A stretch of DNA of 64,000 bases from Novosphingobium sp. MD-1. Its GTDB lineage: Bacteria > Pseudomonadota > Alphaproteobacteria > Sphingomonadales > Sphingomonadaceae. How positions within the stretch are numbered: the stretch's first letter is position 1; every line of letters begins with the position of its first letter. The notes under the pieces were generated by a model. It was given only the letters and a program-made list of their open reading frames with translations, had not been told where the DNA came from and made no database searches. Below, one piece after another: positions 63,869 to 64,000 of the stretch. The position numbers and the translations under genes are program-made. The DNA lies in NCBI RefSeq assembly GCF_001014975.1, contig NZ_BBXA01000034.1:124001-188000 (forward strand). The letters are read 5' to 3'.

Positions 63869-64000
63869 ATGCGCACAGTGTCGTTTCTTCTCGCCGGTAC
63901 GGCCCTGCTGGCCGCCGGCACCGCCCATGCCGAACTCGCGCGCCCGCTGCGCTCCATGCTGGACGCCGCGATCGCCAGCAGCAACGACGCCGATATCGAC
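63869..64000 (+). CDS. Exported protein, N-terminus only
   Basis: Only 44 codons are visible before the window ends. They encode a typical Sec signal peptide (MRTVSFLLAGTALLAAGTAHA) and the start of a mature protein, LARPLRSMLDAAIASSNDADID. A similar opening occurs in sphingomonad outer-membrane proteins of the DUF481 type as I recall them, but the identity cannot be fixed from this fragment. Confidence 0.65.
   Translation, partial: MRTVSFLLAGTALLAAGTAHAELARPLRSMLDAAIASSNDADID

Overview
The window is GC-rich, densely packed alphaproteobacterial chromosome, most likely from a sphingomonad such as Novosphingobium. This is inferred from gene content and order, protein wording and the palindromic repeat families; no rRNA or other marker is present. 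The MurE specificity motif (DNPR) indicates meso-diaminopimelate peptidoglycan. No tRNA, rRNA, CRISPR array, insertion sequence or prophage was seen.

Region 1 (1-18051, all minus strand) is a complete, uninterrupted division and cell wall (dcw) cluster, in transcription order mraZ-rsmH-ftsL-ftsI-murE-murF-mraY-murD-ftsW-murG-murC-murB-ddl-ftsQ-ftsA-ftsZ. The window edge cuts ftsZ. Most junctions overlap by a few bases (ATGA or GTGA) or abut, which implies one translationally coupled transcript. Two regulatory gaps stand out. The 320-base region before mraZ holds two arrays of GGG repeats with a 10-base period (candidate MraZ operators) and a DnaA-box-like site. The ftsA-ftsZ gap holds DnaA-box-like sites. 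A perfect 28-base inverted repeat sits in frame inside the 5' end of murB.

Region 2 (18372-31961) is housekeeping: two uncharacterised membrane proteins, a cysteine synthase, ccmA/ccmB haem export, pterin dehydratase, an SDR oxidoreductase, a DNA glycosylase, a ferredoxin, argC, an SH3-like protein, leucyl aminopeptidase, map, and the nitrogen pair glnB-glnA behind a convincing sigma-54 promoter and ending in a strong terminator.

Region 3 (31972-50942) carries a CHASE4-like/GGDEF/EAL c-di-GMP protein, an aldehyde dehydrogenase, a glycosyltransferase, tamA-tamB, bpt, threonine dehydratase, a VanZ-like protein, a Kef-type antiporter, and glutaryl-CoA dehydrogenase divergent from a LysR regulator. 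Hairpin repeat elements separate many of these units.

Region 4 (51115-64000) is accessory. After an AT-richer orphan membrane protein and a repeat comes a TetR regulator divergent from a tryptophan tryptophylquinone amine dehydrogenase operon (large subunit, MauE-like, MauD-like, small subunit, two c-type cytochromes). It is followed in the same direction by a TonB receptor broken by a one-base frameshift, an aldehyde dehydrogenase, an acyl-CoA ligase and a tannase/feruloyl-esterase-like protein. Read together these could import an aromatic amide or ester, oxidise the amine in the periplasm, and convert the aldehyde to acid and CoA thioester. That pathway is an inference. Active-site spacing favours the aromatic amine dehydrogenase type over methylamine dehydrogenase.
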